A stretch of DNA of 64,000 nt from CAVVJA01 sp963801715 (lineage in GTDB: Bacteria; Actinomycetota; Actinomycetes; Mycobacteriales; Jatrophihabitantaceae). Each line of letters opens with the position of its first letter. Position 1 is the first letter of the stretch. Below the pieces are notes generated by a model. The model made no database searches. It was not told the DNA's origin and saw only the letters and a list, made by a program, of their open reading frames with translations. Positions 44,779 through 54,526 of this stretch are shown piece by piece. Location of the stretch: contig CAWDGB010000002.1 of assembly GCA_963801715.1 (NCBI GenBank), forward strand, positions 62,001 to 126,000, written 5' to 3'. The position numbers and the translations under genes were made by a program.

Positions 44779-46743
44779 GTGTCCGAAGCCCTGTCCAACC
44801 TCCTGCACGAGGAGCGCCGGTTCGAGCCGACGCCCGAGTTCGCCGCTGCCGCAAACGTCAAGGCTGACGCATATGTCGCCGCCAGCGATCGACTGGGATT
44901 CTGGGAACAGCAGGCACGCCGGCTGCAATGGGCAACACGATGGTCAGATGTGCTGGAGTGGAACGCTCCGTTTGCCAGGTGGTTCCCCGGAGGCACCATC
45001 AACGCTGCGGTCAACTGCGTCGACCGGCATGTGGCCGAAGGCCGCGGTGATCGCGTCGCGTTTCACTTCGAAGGTGAACCTGGCGATACGCGCACGATCA
45101 CTTACGCCCAGCTACTCGCACAGGTGTGTAAGGCCGCGAACGCGCTGACTGCCTTGGGCGTCCAAAAGGGCGATCGCGTCGCGATTTATCTGCCAATGAT
45201 CCCTGAGGCCGTGATCAGCATGCTGGCGTGTGCGCGAATCGGCGCACCGCATTCAGTGATCTTCGGTGGGTTCTCGGCGCAGGCCATCTACGACCGGGTC
45301 GTCGACGCAGACGCCAAGCTGGTGATTACCGCAGACGGCGGCTATCGGCGCGGCAGCGCGAGCGCACTCAAGCCCGCCGTCGATGAAGCTCTCGGGAAGG
45401 GTCAGACGAACGTCTCGCGCGTGCTGGTCGTCCGACGGACCGGCGGCGAGGTGGCGTGGAACGACGACTGCGACGTCTGGTGGCATGAATTCGTCGATAC
45501 CCAGCCGGCGGAACACGAGGCCGAGGCGTTCGACGCAGAGCATCCGCTCTTCATCCTCTACACGTCGGGGACCACCGGGAAGCCGAAGGGCATCCTGCAC
45601 ACAACCGGCGGGTACCTGACCCAGGTCTCGTTCACCCACCACGCAGTCTTCGATCTCAAGCCTGAGACCGACGTGTTCTGGTGCACCGCCGACATCGGAT
45701 GGGTCACCGGGCACAGCTACATCGTGTATGGCCCGCTGGCCAACGGGGCGACGCAAGTGATGTACGAGGGAACGCCGGACACGCCTAACCGTGGCCGTTG
45801 GTGGGAAATCATCGAGAAGTACGGGGTAACCCTGCTCTATACCGCGCCGACCGCAATTCGCACGTTCATGAAGTGGGGGGAGGACATTCCAACTGGATTC
45901 GACCTGTCCTCCCTGCGGCTGCTCGGCTCGGTCGGGGAACCGATCAACCCGGAAGCCTGGATCTGGTACCGCCGGGTCATCGGCGGCGACCGCGTCCCCG
46001 TCGTCGACACGTGGTGGCAAACCGAGACCGGCGCCATCATGATCAGTCCGCTGCCAGGGGTCACCGCCGCCAAGCCAGGTTCAGCGACCCAGCCCCTCCC
46101 CGGTGTCAGCGCAGACGTTGTCGATTACGACGGCCGGCCGGTCCCCAACGGCGGCGGCGGATTTCTGGTGCTCACAGAGCCCTGGCCGGCGATGTTGCGC
46201 GGCATCTGGGGCGACGATGAGCGTTATCGGGAGACCTACTGGTCCCGGTTCGCCGAACAGGGTTACTACTTCGCGGGCGATGGCGCGAAGAAGGACGACG
46301 ACGGCGACGTGTGGCTGCTCGGGCGTGTGGATGACGTGATGAACGTGTCGGGCCACCGCATTTCGACCACGGAAGTGGAGTCGGCCCTCGTCTCTCACGA
46401 AAAGGTCGCGGAGGCGGCCGTCGTTGGCGCCACCGACCCAACGACCGGACAGGCTGTTGTCGCGTTTGTCATCTTGCGTGGGCAGCCGCAGGACATCGAC
46501 GGTGACGCCATCGCCAAGGAGTTGCGCGATCACGTGGCCAAGGAGATCGGGCCGATTGCCAAGCCACGGCAGATCCTCGTCGTCCCCGAACTGCCCAAGA
46601 CCCGTTCCGGCAAGATCATGCGGCGCCTGCTGCGGGATGTGGCCGAACACCGGCAGCTCGGCGACGTCACCACCCTCACCGACTCCGCCGTCATGGACCT
46701 CATCAGCGAGAAGCTCCCGACCGCGGCCTCGAGCGACGACTGA
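44779..46743 (+). CDS. acs: Acetyl-CoA synthetase (AMP-forming)
   Basis: Converts acetate, ATP and CoA to acetyl-CoA through acetyl-AMP. It has 654 residues, the normal length. N-terminal ACAS domain: RWFPGGTINAAVNCVDRHV; P-loop motif A3: LFILYTSGTTGKPKG; W-x-T-A-D-I-G-W core: VFWCTADIGWVTGHSYIVYG; WWQTETGAI acyl-binding motif. The C-terminal GRVDDVMNVSGHRISTTEVE is followed by the acetylation Lys in KTRSGKIMRRLLR. GTG start behind GAGGT. Matches Rv3667. Confidence 0.97.
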   Translation: MSEALSNLLHEERRFEPTPEFAAAANVKADAYVAASDRLGFWEQQARRLQWATRWSDVLEWNAPFARWFPGGTINAAVNCVDRHVAEGRGDRVAFHFEGEPGDTRTITYAQLLAQVCKAANALTALGVQKGDRVAIYLPMIPEAVISMLACARIGAPHSVIFGGFSAQAIYDRVVDADAKLVITADGGYRRGSASALKPAVDEALGKGQTNVSRVLVVRRTGGEVAWNDDCDVWWHEFVDTQPAEHEAEAFDAEHPLFILYTSGTTGKPKGILHTTGGYLTQVSFTHHAVFDLKPETDVFWCTADIGWVTGHSYIVYGPLANGATQVMYEGTPDTPNRGRWWEIIEKYGVTLLYTAPTAIRTFMKWGEDIPTGFDLSSLRLLGSVGEPINPEAWIWYRRVIGGDRVPVVDTWWQTETGAIMISPLPGVTAAKPGSATQPLPGVSADVVDYDGRPVPNGGGGFLVLTEPWPAMLRGIWGDDERYRETYWSRFAEQGYYFAGDGAKKDDDGDVWLLGRVDDVMNVSGHRISTTEVESALVSHEKVAEAAVVGATDPTTGQAVVAFVILRGQPQDIDGDAIAKELRDHVAKEIGPIAKPRQILVVPELPKTRSGKIMRRLLRDVAEHRQLGDVTTLTDSAVMDLISEKLPTAASSDD

Positions 46744-46921
46744 GCGACCCTGGGCGGCGACCGCGCTGCGAGGTCGTGACGGTAGGCGACGCCGTCACCG
46801 GAGGACGTGGAAACGCTGGGTGTCGATTTCGGAGGATGCTGTTCGTCGTGACACTGGGCGCGAGCGCACCCTCCCGGGGCACAGCCTGCCAACCGGGACG
46901 CCAGACACGATGGGAGCTGGG

Positions 46922-47251
46922 ATGAGCAAGTTCTTGTACCTGTACCGCGGGCCGGCGACGCCGATTGAGGAGTTCACAGCGGAACAGTCGGCCGAGCAGA
47001 TGCGCCTGTGGGGTGAGTGGATGGGACAGGTCGGATCGGCGATGGTCGACGCTGGAGCGCCGTTCGGGAACCGAGCGAGTGTCGCCGACGACGGGTCGAG
47101 CGCCGAGCCGACCGACCTCAACGGCTACACGATCGTCGAGGCCGGCAGCCTCGACGAGGCCCGCGACCTGATCAAGGCCCATCCCTTCCTCTCCGAGGGC
47201 AAGGGTCGCTTCACCATCGACATCTACGAACTGGTTCCTATGCAGATGTGA
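46922..47251 (+). CDS. YCII-related small protein
   Basis: One hundred and nine residues with a ferredoxin-like YCII fold: FLYLYRGPATPIEEF, W-G-E-W-M-G-Q-V, the conserved Asp/Gly region GYTIVEAGSLDEARDLIKAH and a C-terminal strand ending IDIYELVPMQM. Members are thought to be small enzymes or regulators; the DGPF subfamily often pairs with sigma factors, which are absent here. ATG behind GGGAGCTGGG. Confidence 0.75.
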   Translation: MSKFLYLYRGPATPIEEFTAEQSAEQMRLWGEWMGQVGSAMVDAGAPFGNRASVADDGSSAEPTDLNGYTIVEAGSLDEARDLIKAHPFLSEGKGRFTIDIYELVPMQM

Positions 47252-47270
47252 GCGACGGGCGATCGCCCCG

Positions 47271-47963
47271 CTACTGCTGGCCCGGAGCGCCGGCGTCCGC
47301 AGCTGCGGCCGTCGGTCCGGGCCGGCTGTGCATCCGGATGCCAACTACGAGCAGGACCACGCCGCCCGCCAGGATGAGGATGCCGACGACGAGAACACCG
47401 ATTCCGATGGCGAACAGATGCGGAATGGTCAGCGCGAAGCGCCCGTCGACCGCGACGGACGGTGTGGCGTCCGAGTTCATGACCACCAGCTCGTAGCTAC
47501 CGTCGGTGATCTTCCAGTCGAGCGTGGCCTGGCGTCCCGATCCCTGCGCGGCCCAAAACGACTGATTAGTCGGCGCGGCAGGCTGGGTGGTGCCGGAGCG
47601 CACGACCGTCCTTAGCCGGAACGGATCCAGACTGAAGTCCCTGACGTTCTCGATCGCGACACCGGCCAGATATTGTTCGACAGCCGCCTTCGGACCGACA
47701 CCGACGAACACCTCACGGGCCGGGTTGGCCACAGTGACCTGCAACCTTGCCTTGTTGACGGTCGTCGCGAATCCGTTGGTGCCATTGATGTCGTCGGCAG
47801 TCGCGACCAACGCCGCTGTCTGGGTCGACAGATGTTGCTGTCCTGATGTCGCCGTGTTGTCCGAGCCGAATAGCGCCATCAATGCTCCGCCGGCGGCCGC
47901 GAATCCAGCTCCCAACAGCAGGAGAAGCACGCTGATGACGATGACGACGATCTTCTTGCCCAT
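47271..47963 (-). CDS. Two-helix membrane protein with an extracytoplasmic domain
   Basis: About 230 residues: a short Lys-rich start and helix (MGKKIVVIVISVLLLLLGAG), an external beta-rich domain of ~150 residues with repeated T/V-rich strands and SGSGRQATLDW, and a second helix near the C-terminus (IGIGVLVVGILILAGGVVLL) with a Pro/Ala tail. I know similar proteins from other actinobacteria but no function. The ATG is set by GGAGGG upstream. It lies 67 bases after nhaA on the same strand. Confidence 0.65.
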   Translation of the reverse strand: MGKKIVVIVISVLLLLLGAGFAAAGGALMALFGSDNTATSGQQHLSTQTAALVATADDINGTNGFATTVNKARLQVTVANPAREVFVGVGPKAAVEQYLAGVAIENVRDFSLDPFRLRTVVRSGTTQPAAPTNQSFWAAQGSGRQATLDWKITDGSYELVVMNSDATPSVAVDGRFALTIPHLFAIGIGVLVVGILILAGGVVLLVVGIRMHSRPGPTAAAADAGAPGQQ

Positions 47964-48030
47964 GATCGACTCCCTCCATCGATCCGTTCGTCGTTCGATT
48001 AAAGCAGCCGAGAAGTGACTTGTGGCGGCA

Positions 48031-49320
48031 TTAGCTCGTCCGGGAATAGACGTCGGGCACGCCGTCACCGTCGGTATCGTTTGCCTCGAGCTCGCATATC
48101 TTGCGGTAGACGCGGTTGCGCAGGCGCAGTACGACGGACGCGAGCGCGGCAGCGATCAGCGACGAACCGAGCACCGCGATCTTGACAGCGTTGTCGTGCG
48201 GACTCTCTACCCCGAAGGCCAGTTCACCGATCAACAGCGAGACGGTGAAACCGATACCGGCGAGTAAGGCGAGGCCGAACACGTCGCTCCAGGAGAGATC
48301 CTCGGCAAGTTCGGCGCGGGTGAACCGAGCGACGAGCCAGGTTCCGAGGAAGACGCCTACGGGCTTTCCCACGATCAGCGCTAGTGCGATGGCGAGCGTG
48401 ACCCGGTCGCCGAGCGCCCTCGAGAGGGCGTCGCCGGTAATCGACACGCCAGAGGAGAAGAACGCGAACAGCGGGACTGCGATACTGGCGCTGATCGGGC
48501 GGACAGCGTGCTCGAATCGTTCGCCGACAGAATGTCGCTCATCGGCGCGACACTTCACAGGTACGACCAGGGCGAGCAATACCCCGGCGACGGTCGCGTG
48601 CACGCCGGAGGCATGCACGAGGATCCAGGTGGCGAGAGCAAGCGGGACGAGTAGCCACCACGCGGTGATCCGTCGCTGGGTCAGCCAGCCGAAAACGGCA
48701 AGCGGCGCCATGGCACCTATCAAGGGCCACACCGACAGCGCAGACGTGTACACGACGGCGATGATCACGATCGCAATCAGGTCGTCGACCACGGCGAGGG
48801 TGAGGAGGAACGCCCGCAGCGCACTCGGCAGATGAGTGCCCACGATGGCAAGTACGGCCAAGGCGAAGGCAATGTCCGTGGCGGTCGGAATCGCCCAACC
48901 CGTCCGGAGATCTGACTGCCCGCCGACTAGTGCAATGTAGACCAGCGCCGGGATGACCACCCCGCTGGCGGCGGCGACCACCGGAAGTACTGCCTTCGCC
49001 GGGTCCCGCAAGTCACCGACGATCAACTCTCGCTTGAGCTCGAGACCGGCAACAAAGAAAAAGATTGCGAGCAGCCCGTCGCCCGCCCAAGAATGCAGCG
49101 GCAGGTTGAGGTGTGCAAAGTGCGGTCCGAACTCGTAGCTCGTTATTCGTTCGTAGGCGTCGCGTAGGCGGGTATTTGCCATGACCATGGCGACGACAAC
49201 GCCGACCAGTAACAGAACGCCGCCGACTGTTTCGGTACGCAGGGCTTGCGCGACCTCTGATGCCTCCGGCCAGCTCGATCGGCTGAATAGCCTACGGACC
49301 GGACGACGGATCTCGGCCAC
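48031..49320 (-). CDS. nhaA: Na+/H+ antiporter NhaA
   Basis: Exchanges Na+ for H+ to control internal pH and sodium. About 429 residues, 12 helices. Signatures are GLLAIFFFVAGLELKRELIV, WAIPTATDIAFALAVLAIVG and the ion-binding Asp pair in LAVVDDLIAIVIIAVVYT. Other features are GKPVGVFLGTWLV and the C-terminal SLLIGELAF. GTG start. It has no counterpart in the mycobacterial block I compare with, so it is an insertion between acs and the holin-like gene. Confidence 0.93.
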   Translation of the reverse strand: MAEIRRPVRRLFSRSSWPEASEVAQALRTETVGGVLLLVGVVVAMVMANTRLRDAYERITSYEFGPHFAHLNLPLHSWAGDGLLAIFFFVAGLELKRELIVGDLRDPAKAVLPVVAAASGVVIPALVYIALVGGQSDLRTGWAIPTATDIAFALAVLAIVGTHLPSALRAFLLTLAVVDDLIAIVIIAVVYTSALSVWPLIGAMAPLAVFGWLTQRRITAWWLLVPLALATWILVHASGVHATVAGVLLALVVPVKCRADERHSVGERFEHAVRPISASIAVPLFAFFSSGVSITGDALSRALGDRVTLAIALALIVGKPVGVFLGTWLVARFTRAELAEDLSWSDVFGLALLAGIGFTVSLLIGELAFGVESPHDNAVKIAVLGSSLIAAALASVVLRLRNRVYRKICELEANDTDGDGVPDVYSRTS

Positions 49321-49465
49321 GGCGACAGACCTTCCGGGGGTGCGTTATCGTTCGCCGACCAGGCTTGCTAGGAAGCTGACATAACTCTAGCCAAGCCACG
49401 TTGAGTGCATCTGGCCCGGCTGACTGCAATGATCCTGCTATGAGGTTGCCAGCGAAGGGAGCATC

Positions 49466-49951
49466 GTGACGACGTCTGCACAGCGGGCCGACTCCGCACA
49501 GCCACGGACGTCCGCAGCGGCAACCGAGTCGAATCAACCAGTCAGCTCAGGAAGCGCTGGATCCGGCGAGCCGACTATCGGCGAGCTCGTGCAGCAAGCC
49601 TCCACGTACCTGTCGACGATGGTGCATGGCGAGATCGAACTCGCCAAGACGGAGATCACGACCTCCGTGAAGAACGCCGGAACCGGCGCAGGTTTCTTCA
49701 TCGGTGCCGCGGTCGCACTCTTCTTCGCGCTGATGTTCATCCTGATCGCGGCGGCCGAGGGCTTGGTGGCTCTGGGTGTGCCTCGGTCCGCCGCATACCT
49801 CATCGTCTTCGGGTTCCTCTGCTTGGTGATGGGAATCCTGGTCTGGTTGGGCATACGGAAGGTCAAGAAGGTCAAGGCACCGGAGCGCACCATTTCGGAG
49901 ACCAAGGAGACCGCCGCGTTCCTTCGGAACCCGACCCAATACACATCGTGA
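49466..49951 (+). CDS. Phage_holin_3_6-type membrane protein (Rv3669-like)
   Basis: One hundred and sixty-one residues: a low-complexity Ser/Ala N-terminus, an amphipathic helix (LVQQASTYLSTMVHGEIELAKTEI), and two hydrophobic helices with a short charged loop, matching the actinobacterial superfamily III holin-like domain. Despite the name it is a chromosomal gene, not phage lysis machinery; the function is unknown. GTG start behind GAAGGGA. Confidence 0.8.
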   Translation: MTTSAQRADSAQPRTSAAATESNQPVSSGSAGSGEPTIGELVQQASTYLSTMVHGEIELAKTEITTSVKNAGTGAGFFIGAAVALFFALMFILIAAAEGLVALGVPRSAAYLIVFGFLCLVMGILVWLGIRKVKKVKAPERTISETKETAAFLRNPTQYTS

Positions 49952-49978
49952 CGGCATGACTACTTCGGACGTTCGCGG

Positions 49979-50911
49979 GTGAGAGCCGACACACCGCCCG
50001 ATGACGCCATCGTGCTCATCGACGGACCGTGGACACACCGTCACGTCAGTGCGAACGGGATAGCGCTTCACGTCGCCGAGATGGGCAGCGGACCGTTGGT
50101 GCTCTTGCTGCACGGCTTCCCGCAGTTCTGGTGGACCTGGCGCCAGCAGCTGGTCGACCTGGCCGACTCGGGACACCGGGCGGTCGCCGTCGACCTGCGC
50201 GGATACGGTGCGAGTGACAAACCACCACGTGGCTACGACACGCCTACGCTCGCGGCCGACATCGCGGCGTTGGTCACGGCACTGGGCGAACGGGACGCCA
50301 TGGTCGTCGGCAACGACGTCGGTGGGCTGCTCGCATGGACGATGGCGGCTATGCACCCGCGGGTCGTCCGTCGGCTGGCTGTCCTCGGTGCAGCCCATCC
50401 GTTGCGTCTGCGCCAGGCCATCTTCTCCGATCCCCGCGGGCAGGGCCGTGCGTCTGCCTACGCGCTGCGCGGCTTCCAGGTACCCCGTCGGCCGGAATCA
50501 CGACTCACCAAGGACGGGACCTACGTCCGGCAACTGTTCGACACCTGGTCTGGTCCCCGGTGGCGAGGTACGCCGGCCTACGGAGGCGACGTAGCGCGAT
50601 ACGCCGAGGCGCTGCAGATCCACCCCGTCGCGCACTTGGCGCTCGAGCAATTCCGGTGGCTGGTCCGATCGCTACCCCGTCCGGATGGGCGGCGGTTCGC
50701 CCGCCGTATGCAGGTCCCGATTGCGGCGCCGGTCCTGCACCTGCACGGCGATTTCGATGGATGCATTCTCCCGCGCACTGCCCAAGGCTCCGGTCGCTAC
50801 GTGATAGGCGAATACGAATGGCACGTACTTGAAGGCGTCGGTCACTTCCCGCAGAACGAGGTCCCGGAGACAGTCAGCGGGGAGCTGATCCGCTGGGCCA
50901 AGCTCGGCTGA
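49979..50911 (+). CDS. Alpha/beta hydrolase, epoxide-hydrolase type (Rv3670-like)
   Basis: About 310 residues. The oxyanion motif is LLLHGFPQFWWTWRQQ, and the nucleophile elbow V-G-N-D-V-G-G puts Asp where serine hydrolases have Ser, the mark of epoxide hydrolases and haloalkane dehalogenases. The acid lies in LHGDFDG and the catalytic His in EGVGHFPQNE. Its place after the holin-like gene matches ephE. It is convergent with kmo, overlapping by 38 bases. Substrate not predictable. Confidence 0.85.
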   Translation: MRADTPPDDAIVLIDGPWTHRHVSANGIALHVAEMGSGPLVLLLHGFPQFWWTWRQQLVDLADSGHRAVAVDLRGYGASDKPPRGYDTPTLAADIAALVTALGERDAMVVGNDVGGLLAWTMAAMHPRVVRRLAVLGAAHPLRLRQAIFSDPRGQGRASAYALRGFQVPRRPESRLTKDGTYVRQLFDTWSGPRWRGTPAYGGDVARYAEALQIHPVAHLALEQFRWLVRSLPRPDGRRFARRMQVPIAAPVLHLHGDFDGCILPRTAQGSGRYVIGEYEWHVLEGVGHFPQNEVPETVSGELIRWAKLG

Positions 50912-52229
50912 GCGCGGCGACGGCCACGCCGGCGGCAGCCGCCGCCCCCAGCGCTATGCCGGCTACCGCCAGGTTCTGTCGGCGGATCCGGGCCGGGATA
51001 TCGGCATACGGCGTCGTAGTGAACGACACCAGCTCGTATCTCGACATGTATCGCCCGGGAAATCGCCGCTCGAGAGCGTGCTCAGCCCAGGTGCGCGCTC
51101 GGAATATCGGAGAGTTCACCCGATCCCGCATTTCCACGAAATTGTCGAGCGCCAGATCGGCGATGACGTCGGTGTTCTCCTTGCGTCGTTGCTGATAGGC
51201 GATGAGAGCCCGATCCCAGCGGCCATGCGCCTCGGAAAGGCGTTGGTCGATCTCAATGCAGTCCTCGAACGCACAGTTCGCGCCCTGCCCGAAGAACGGG
51301 ACGATGGCGTGCGCGGCATCTCCGACCAGGGCGAGGATCGATTCAGGGCCAGGTATCACCCACGGCCAGCACCGAACCGTCACGAGTGAGCCGACCGGAT
51401 TCAGCTCGTAGTCCTCCGCGAGCGTCGGCATGAGGCCGACGACGTCGGGATACACGCGTTCGAAATAGTTCCGGAGCCGGTCTTGGGGAGCGAGTTCGGC
51501 AAAGCTGCCCGGTCCGAACTTCGGCCAGAACAGGGTGCAGGTGAACGATCGATCGAGGTTCGGCAGCGCAATCATCATCGAGCCGCCCCGCGGCCAGATA
51601 TGTAGCGCATCTGGCTCCAGCGCGAACTCGCCCTTCCGCGACGGGATGGTGAGCTCTTTGTATCCGTGCTGGAGGAAGTCCTGTCCGAGATCGAATTCCG
51701 GCGTCCCGTCCAGTGCGGACCGGGTCGCGCTATATGCGCCGTCGGCGGCGAGCACGACCTCGGCTTGGGCGGACACCGTTCCGGAGTCTGTATCGAACGT
51801 CAGGTGTCCGGAGCGGGCGTCGGCTGACAAGAGGCGATGCCCGAAACGCAGCCGGACGCCGTCTGTACTTTCGGCGTTATCAAGAAGCGACTCGTTGAGC
51901 TGCGCCCGGCTGATCGAATTGATCGCACGCGTGCCGTCGGCGCTGTATGACCGGAAGCTGGTCTCGGCCGTTGTCGAGTGGATCATCCGGCCGTGCATGG
52001 GCAATGCCTGAGCCAGGGCCTGCTCGCGCAGACCCACCTCCTCCAGCGCGGCCAGGCCACGAGCCGAGATGGCGAGATTGATCGATCGCCCACGTTCCGC
52101 GCCAGCCACTCGCGGATCAGGTCGTCGTTCGTAAACGTCCACCGGCACGCGACGACGGCCGAGAAGCGTCGCGAGCAGGCAGCCAGCCAAGCCGGCTCCG
52201 ACGATTGCGACTCGGCGTTCAGCTTCCAT
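50874..52229 (-). CDS. kmo: Kynurenine 3-monooxygenase
   Basis: FAD/NADPH hydroxylase making 3-hydroxykynurenine. About 451 residues: Rossmann motif VAIVGAGLAGCLLATLLGRR, GRSINLAISARGLAALEEVG, the FAD motif ILALVGDAAHAIVPFFGQGANCAFEDC and the C-terminal RYMSRYELVSFTTTPYADI, which is specific to KMO rather than other phenol hydroxylases. A C-terminal hydrophobic segment may anchor it to the membrane, as in the eukaryotic enzyme. ATG inside the end of kynU by 11 bases. Last gene of the leftward pathway operon. Confidence 0.93.
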   Translation of the reverse strand: MEAERRVAIVGAGLAGCLLATLLGRRRVPVDVYERRPDPRVAGAERGRSINLAISARGLAALEEVGLREQALAQALPMHGRMIHSTTAETSFRSYSADGTRAINSISRAQLNESLLDNAESTDGVRLRFGHRLLSADARSGHLTFDTDSGTVSAQAEVVLAADGAYSATRSALDGTPEFDLGQDFLQHGYKELTIPSRKGEFALEPDALHIWPRGGSMMIALPNLDRSFTCTLFWPKFGPGSFAELAPQDRLRNYFERVYPDVVGLMPTLAEDYELNPVGSLVTVRCWPWVIPGPESILALVGDAAHAIVPFFGQGANCAFEDCIEIDQRLSEAHGRWDRALIAYQQRRKENTDVIADLALDNFVEMRDRVNSPIFRARTWAEHALERRFPGRYMSRYELVSFTTTPYADIPARIRRQNLAVAGIALGAAAAAGVAVAALSRAWPSGSAPR

Positions 52230-53515
52230 GAGCGTCCAGGACGTTCGCCAACGAGATCGCTGCTCGCAGGCAGTCGGTATAAGTCGAGTACATCGGCACC
52301 GGTGCAAGCCTGATCACGTCCGGATACCGGGCATCGGCGATCACGCCGTGCTCCGAGCGTAGCCACGCGCTGACGTCGTCGGCGGACAGTCCGCTGATCA
52401 GCACCGACAATTGCGCGCCGCGCTGGTCGGGATCACGAGGGGTGATGACCCGCATGGGCCGGTCGACGCATACCTCGTCCAGCATCGATTCGAGATACCG
52501 GGTCAGCCGTATGCTCTTCGCGCGAAGGGCCGTCATGCCGACAGCGTCGAACATTTCCAGCGAAACGAGCACCGGCGCCATCGCCAGGATCGGCGGGTTG
52601 GAAAGCTGCCAGGAATCTGCCGTCGCTACCTCATCGAGCACTGGGCTCATGCGGAAACGCGTCGCCGGGTTCGTGCTCCACCAGCCGCTGAGCTTCGGCA
52701 GAGTGCGATCAGACAGATGGCGTTGGTGGACGAATGCGCCCGCAACGGCACCGGGCCCGCTATTCAGGTACTTGTAGGTGCACCACGCGGCCCAGTCGAC
52801 TTCCCAGTCATGCAGTGACAGCGGGACGTTGCCGGCTGCGTGCGCAAGGTCCCAACCTACGACCGCACCGGCCGCATGTCCGGCGCGGGTGATCGCGCGG
52901 ATGTCCAGCAGCTCGCCGCTGTAGTAGTTCACCCCGCCGAGCAAGGTCATCGCGACGCGTTGTCCCTCCCGGCCGAGGTAATCCACGATGTCCTCGCTTC
53001 GCAGCGCGTACTCGCCCGTTCGCGGCCGGAGCCGGATCACAGCCTCGTCCGGATCGTGGCCATGCCAGGCCGCTTGACTGCGAACGGCATAACTATCCGA
53101 GGGGAAGGCGCTGTCCTCGATGAGGATTCCGTATCGGTCGACCGTCGGTCGGTAGAAGCTCGTCATGAGCAGATGCAGGTTCACCGTCAGCGAGTTCATC
53201 ATCACGGTTTCCGCCGGCAGCGCCCCGATCAACCGAGCGGCGGGATCGCGCAACAGCTCGTGATAGGAGACCCATGGCCGCGCCGCCTCACGGTGACCCT
53301 CGACTCCGAGCCGCGACCAGTCGTCGAGCTCTTGTTCTAGTCGACGACGGGTAGCCACCGGCAGCAGGCCAAGCGAGTTCCCGGCGAAGTACGCGCACTC
53401 CGGATGACTGCCGCCCGGCCACGCCGGCACATGGAATTGGTCTCGTCGGGCAGGCGACTTCGTCCTGAGCATCAAGGTCTGCTGCGCGCTGTACCTCCGA
53501 ATCGAGGGTGATCAC
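52219..53515 (-). CDS. kynU: Kynureninase, frame interrupted near the start
   Basis: PLP enzyme cleaving (3-hydroxy)kynurenine to (3-hydroxy)anthranilate and alanine. Core motifs are CAYFAGNSLGLLP, VVGWDLAHAAGNVPLSLHDW and the PLP Lys in AAWCTYKYLNSGPGAVAGAF. The uninterrupted frame begins at a TTG/ATG near 53475 without a good ribosome site. A GTG at 53515, overlapping the upstream stop (GTGA), opens V-I-T-L-D-S-E-V-Q-R-A-A-D-L-D-A-Q-D, the normal N-terminus. It joins after removal of one base near 53455, giving about 430 residues. Confidence 0.9.
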
Positions 53516-54516
53516 GATTGCACCACGGACGCCCCGAGGAAGACTTCGGCGTTTTCCCGCAGGATCAGGTGCCGCTCCGGCTCGCCGAGGAAGGTGGCCT
53601 GTCGCACGACCTTGCCGGCCGGACGCTCGCCTAACGGATACGGATAGTCACTACCGACGACCACCCTGTCGACACCCACGGTATCGACGAGAAGCCGCAA
53701 CGCCCGCTCATCGAAGACCACGGAGTCGACGTAGAACCGCCTGACGTAGTGCGATGGAGGTTCGGCTGACGTGCCGATGATGTCGTTGCGAGCCCGCCAG
53801 GCATTGTCCATCCGACCTAGCCAAAACGCGAACGATCCGCCGCCGTGAGCAAAACAGATACGTAGCGATTCGTCGACCTGGTCGAATACCCCACCGAGGA
53901 TCATGGCCAGGATAGACAGGTGGGTCTCGGCGGGCATCCCAGTGAGCCACCGCGCCATCCATCGATTCAGTCGGGGCGACTCTGGCATGTCCCACGGGTG
54001 GACGAACACCGGAACGCCCACGCGCGCGCAGTGCTGAAGGAAGGTGACAATGCCGGCGTCATCGAGATCCCGGTCGCCGACATGGTTGCCGATCTCGACG
54101 CCACGATGGCCGTTAGCAACGCAGCGTTCGACCTCGGCACACGCTGCGTCCGGATCCTGCAGCGGAACCTGGCAGAACGGCAACAACCGATCCGGTTGGG
54201 GAGCACAGATCTCGAGCGCCAGATCATTGAAGACGCGTGCTATGCGGGTCGCCTCATCCGCATCGTGCGCGTAGGAGAAGAACGCCGGCGTGGGCGATAC
54301 CGCTTGGATGGCCACCCCATCCTTGTCCATATCGCTCAGCCGATCATCGGCGCTCCAGCAGGTGGCCCGGATGCGGCGGAATTCCGTTGTGCCAAGCATG
54401 ATCATCGCATCGGACTCAGACTCGATTCGCAGCCAAAGTGTCAGCTCGGGCTTCCCCGGCAGCTCTGGCCACCCGCACGGAACGTAATGGGTGTGCAGGT
54501 CTATCAGTCCGTCCAT
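53512..54516 (-). CDS. nbaD: 2-Amino-3-carboxymuconate-6-semialdehyde decarboxylase
   Basis: Zinc amidohydrolase-fold decarboxylase of about 334 residues acting after ring cleavage. Metal ligands H-x-H are in LIDLHTHYVP at the N-terminus, with His in VFVHPWDMP, His in ICFAHGGGSFAFWLGR and Asp in VVVGSDYPYPLG. The ACMSD pattern SDMDKDGVAIQAVSPTPAFF is clear. The ATG is chosen just before DGLIDLHTH; the longer frame overlaps the dioxygenase gene. Gap to the upstream gene is 10 bases, so same transcript. Confidence 0.93.
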   Translation of the reverse strand: MDGLIDLHTHYVPCGWPELPGKPELTLWLRIESESDAMIMLGTTEFRRIRATCWSADDRLSDMDKDGVAIQAVSPTPAFFSYAHDADEATRIARVFNDLALEICAPQPDRLLPFCQVPLQDPDAACAEVERCVANGHRGVEIGNHVGDRDLDDAGIVTFLQHCARVGVPVFVHPWDMPESPRLNRWMARWLTGMPAETHLSILAMILGGVFDQVDESLRICFAHGGGSFAFWLGRMDNAWRARNDIIGTSAEPPSHYVRRFYVDSVVFDERALRLLVDTVGVDRVVVGSDYPYPLGERPAGKVVRQATFLGEPERHLILRENAEVFLGASVVQS

Positions 54517-54526
54517 GCGGGCGGTC

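Noticed and set aside
49466..49951. Evidence of a second prophage from the holin-like protein
   Set aside because: The Phage_holin_3_6 domain is common in chromosomal actinobacterial proteins and this gene sits in its conserved place between acs and the hydrolase.
49979..50911. The alpha/beta hydrolase as the missing kynurenine formamidase
   Set aside because: Its nucleophile is Asp in an epoxide-hydrolase elbow, its place matches ephE of mycobacteria, and it is on the opposite strand from the pathway operon.
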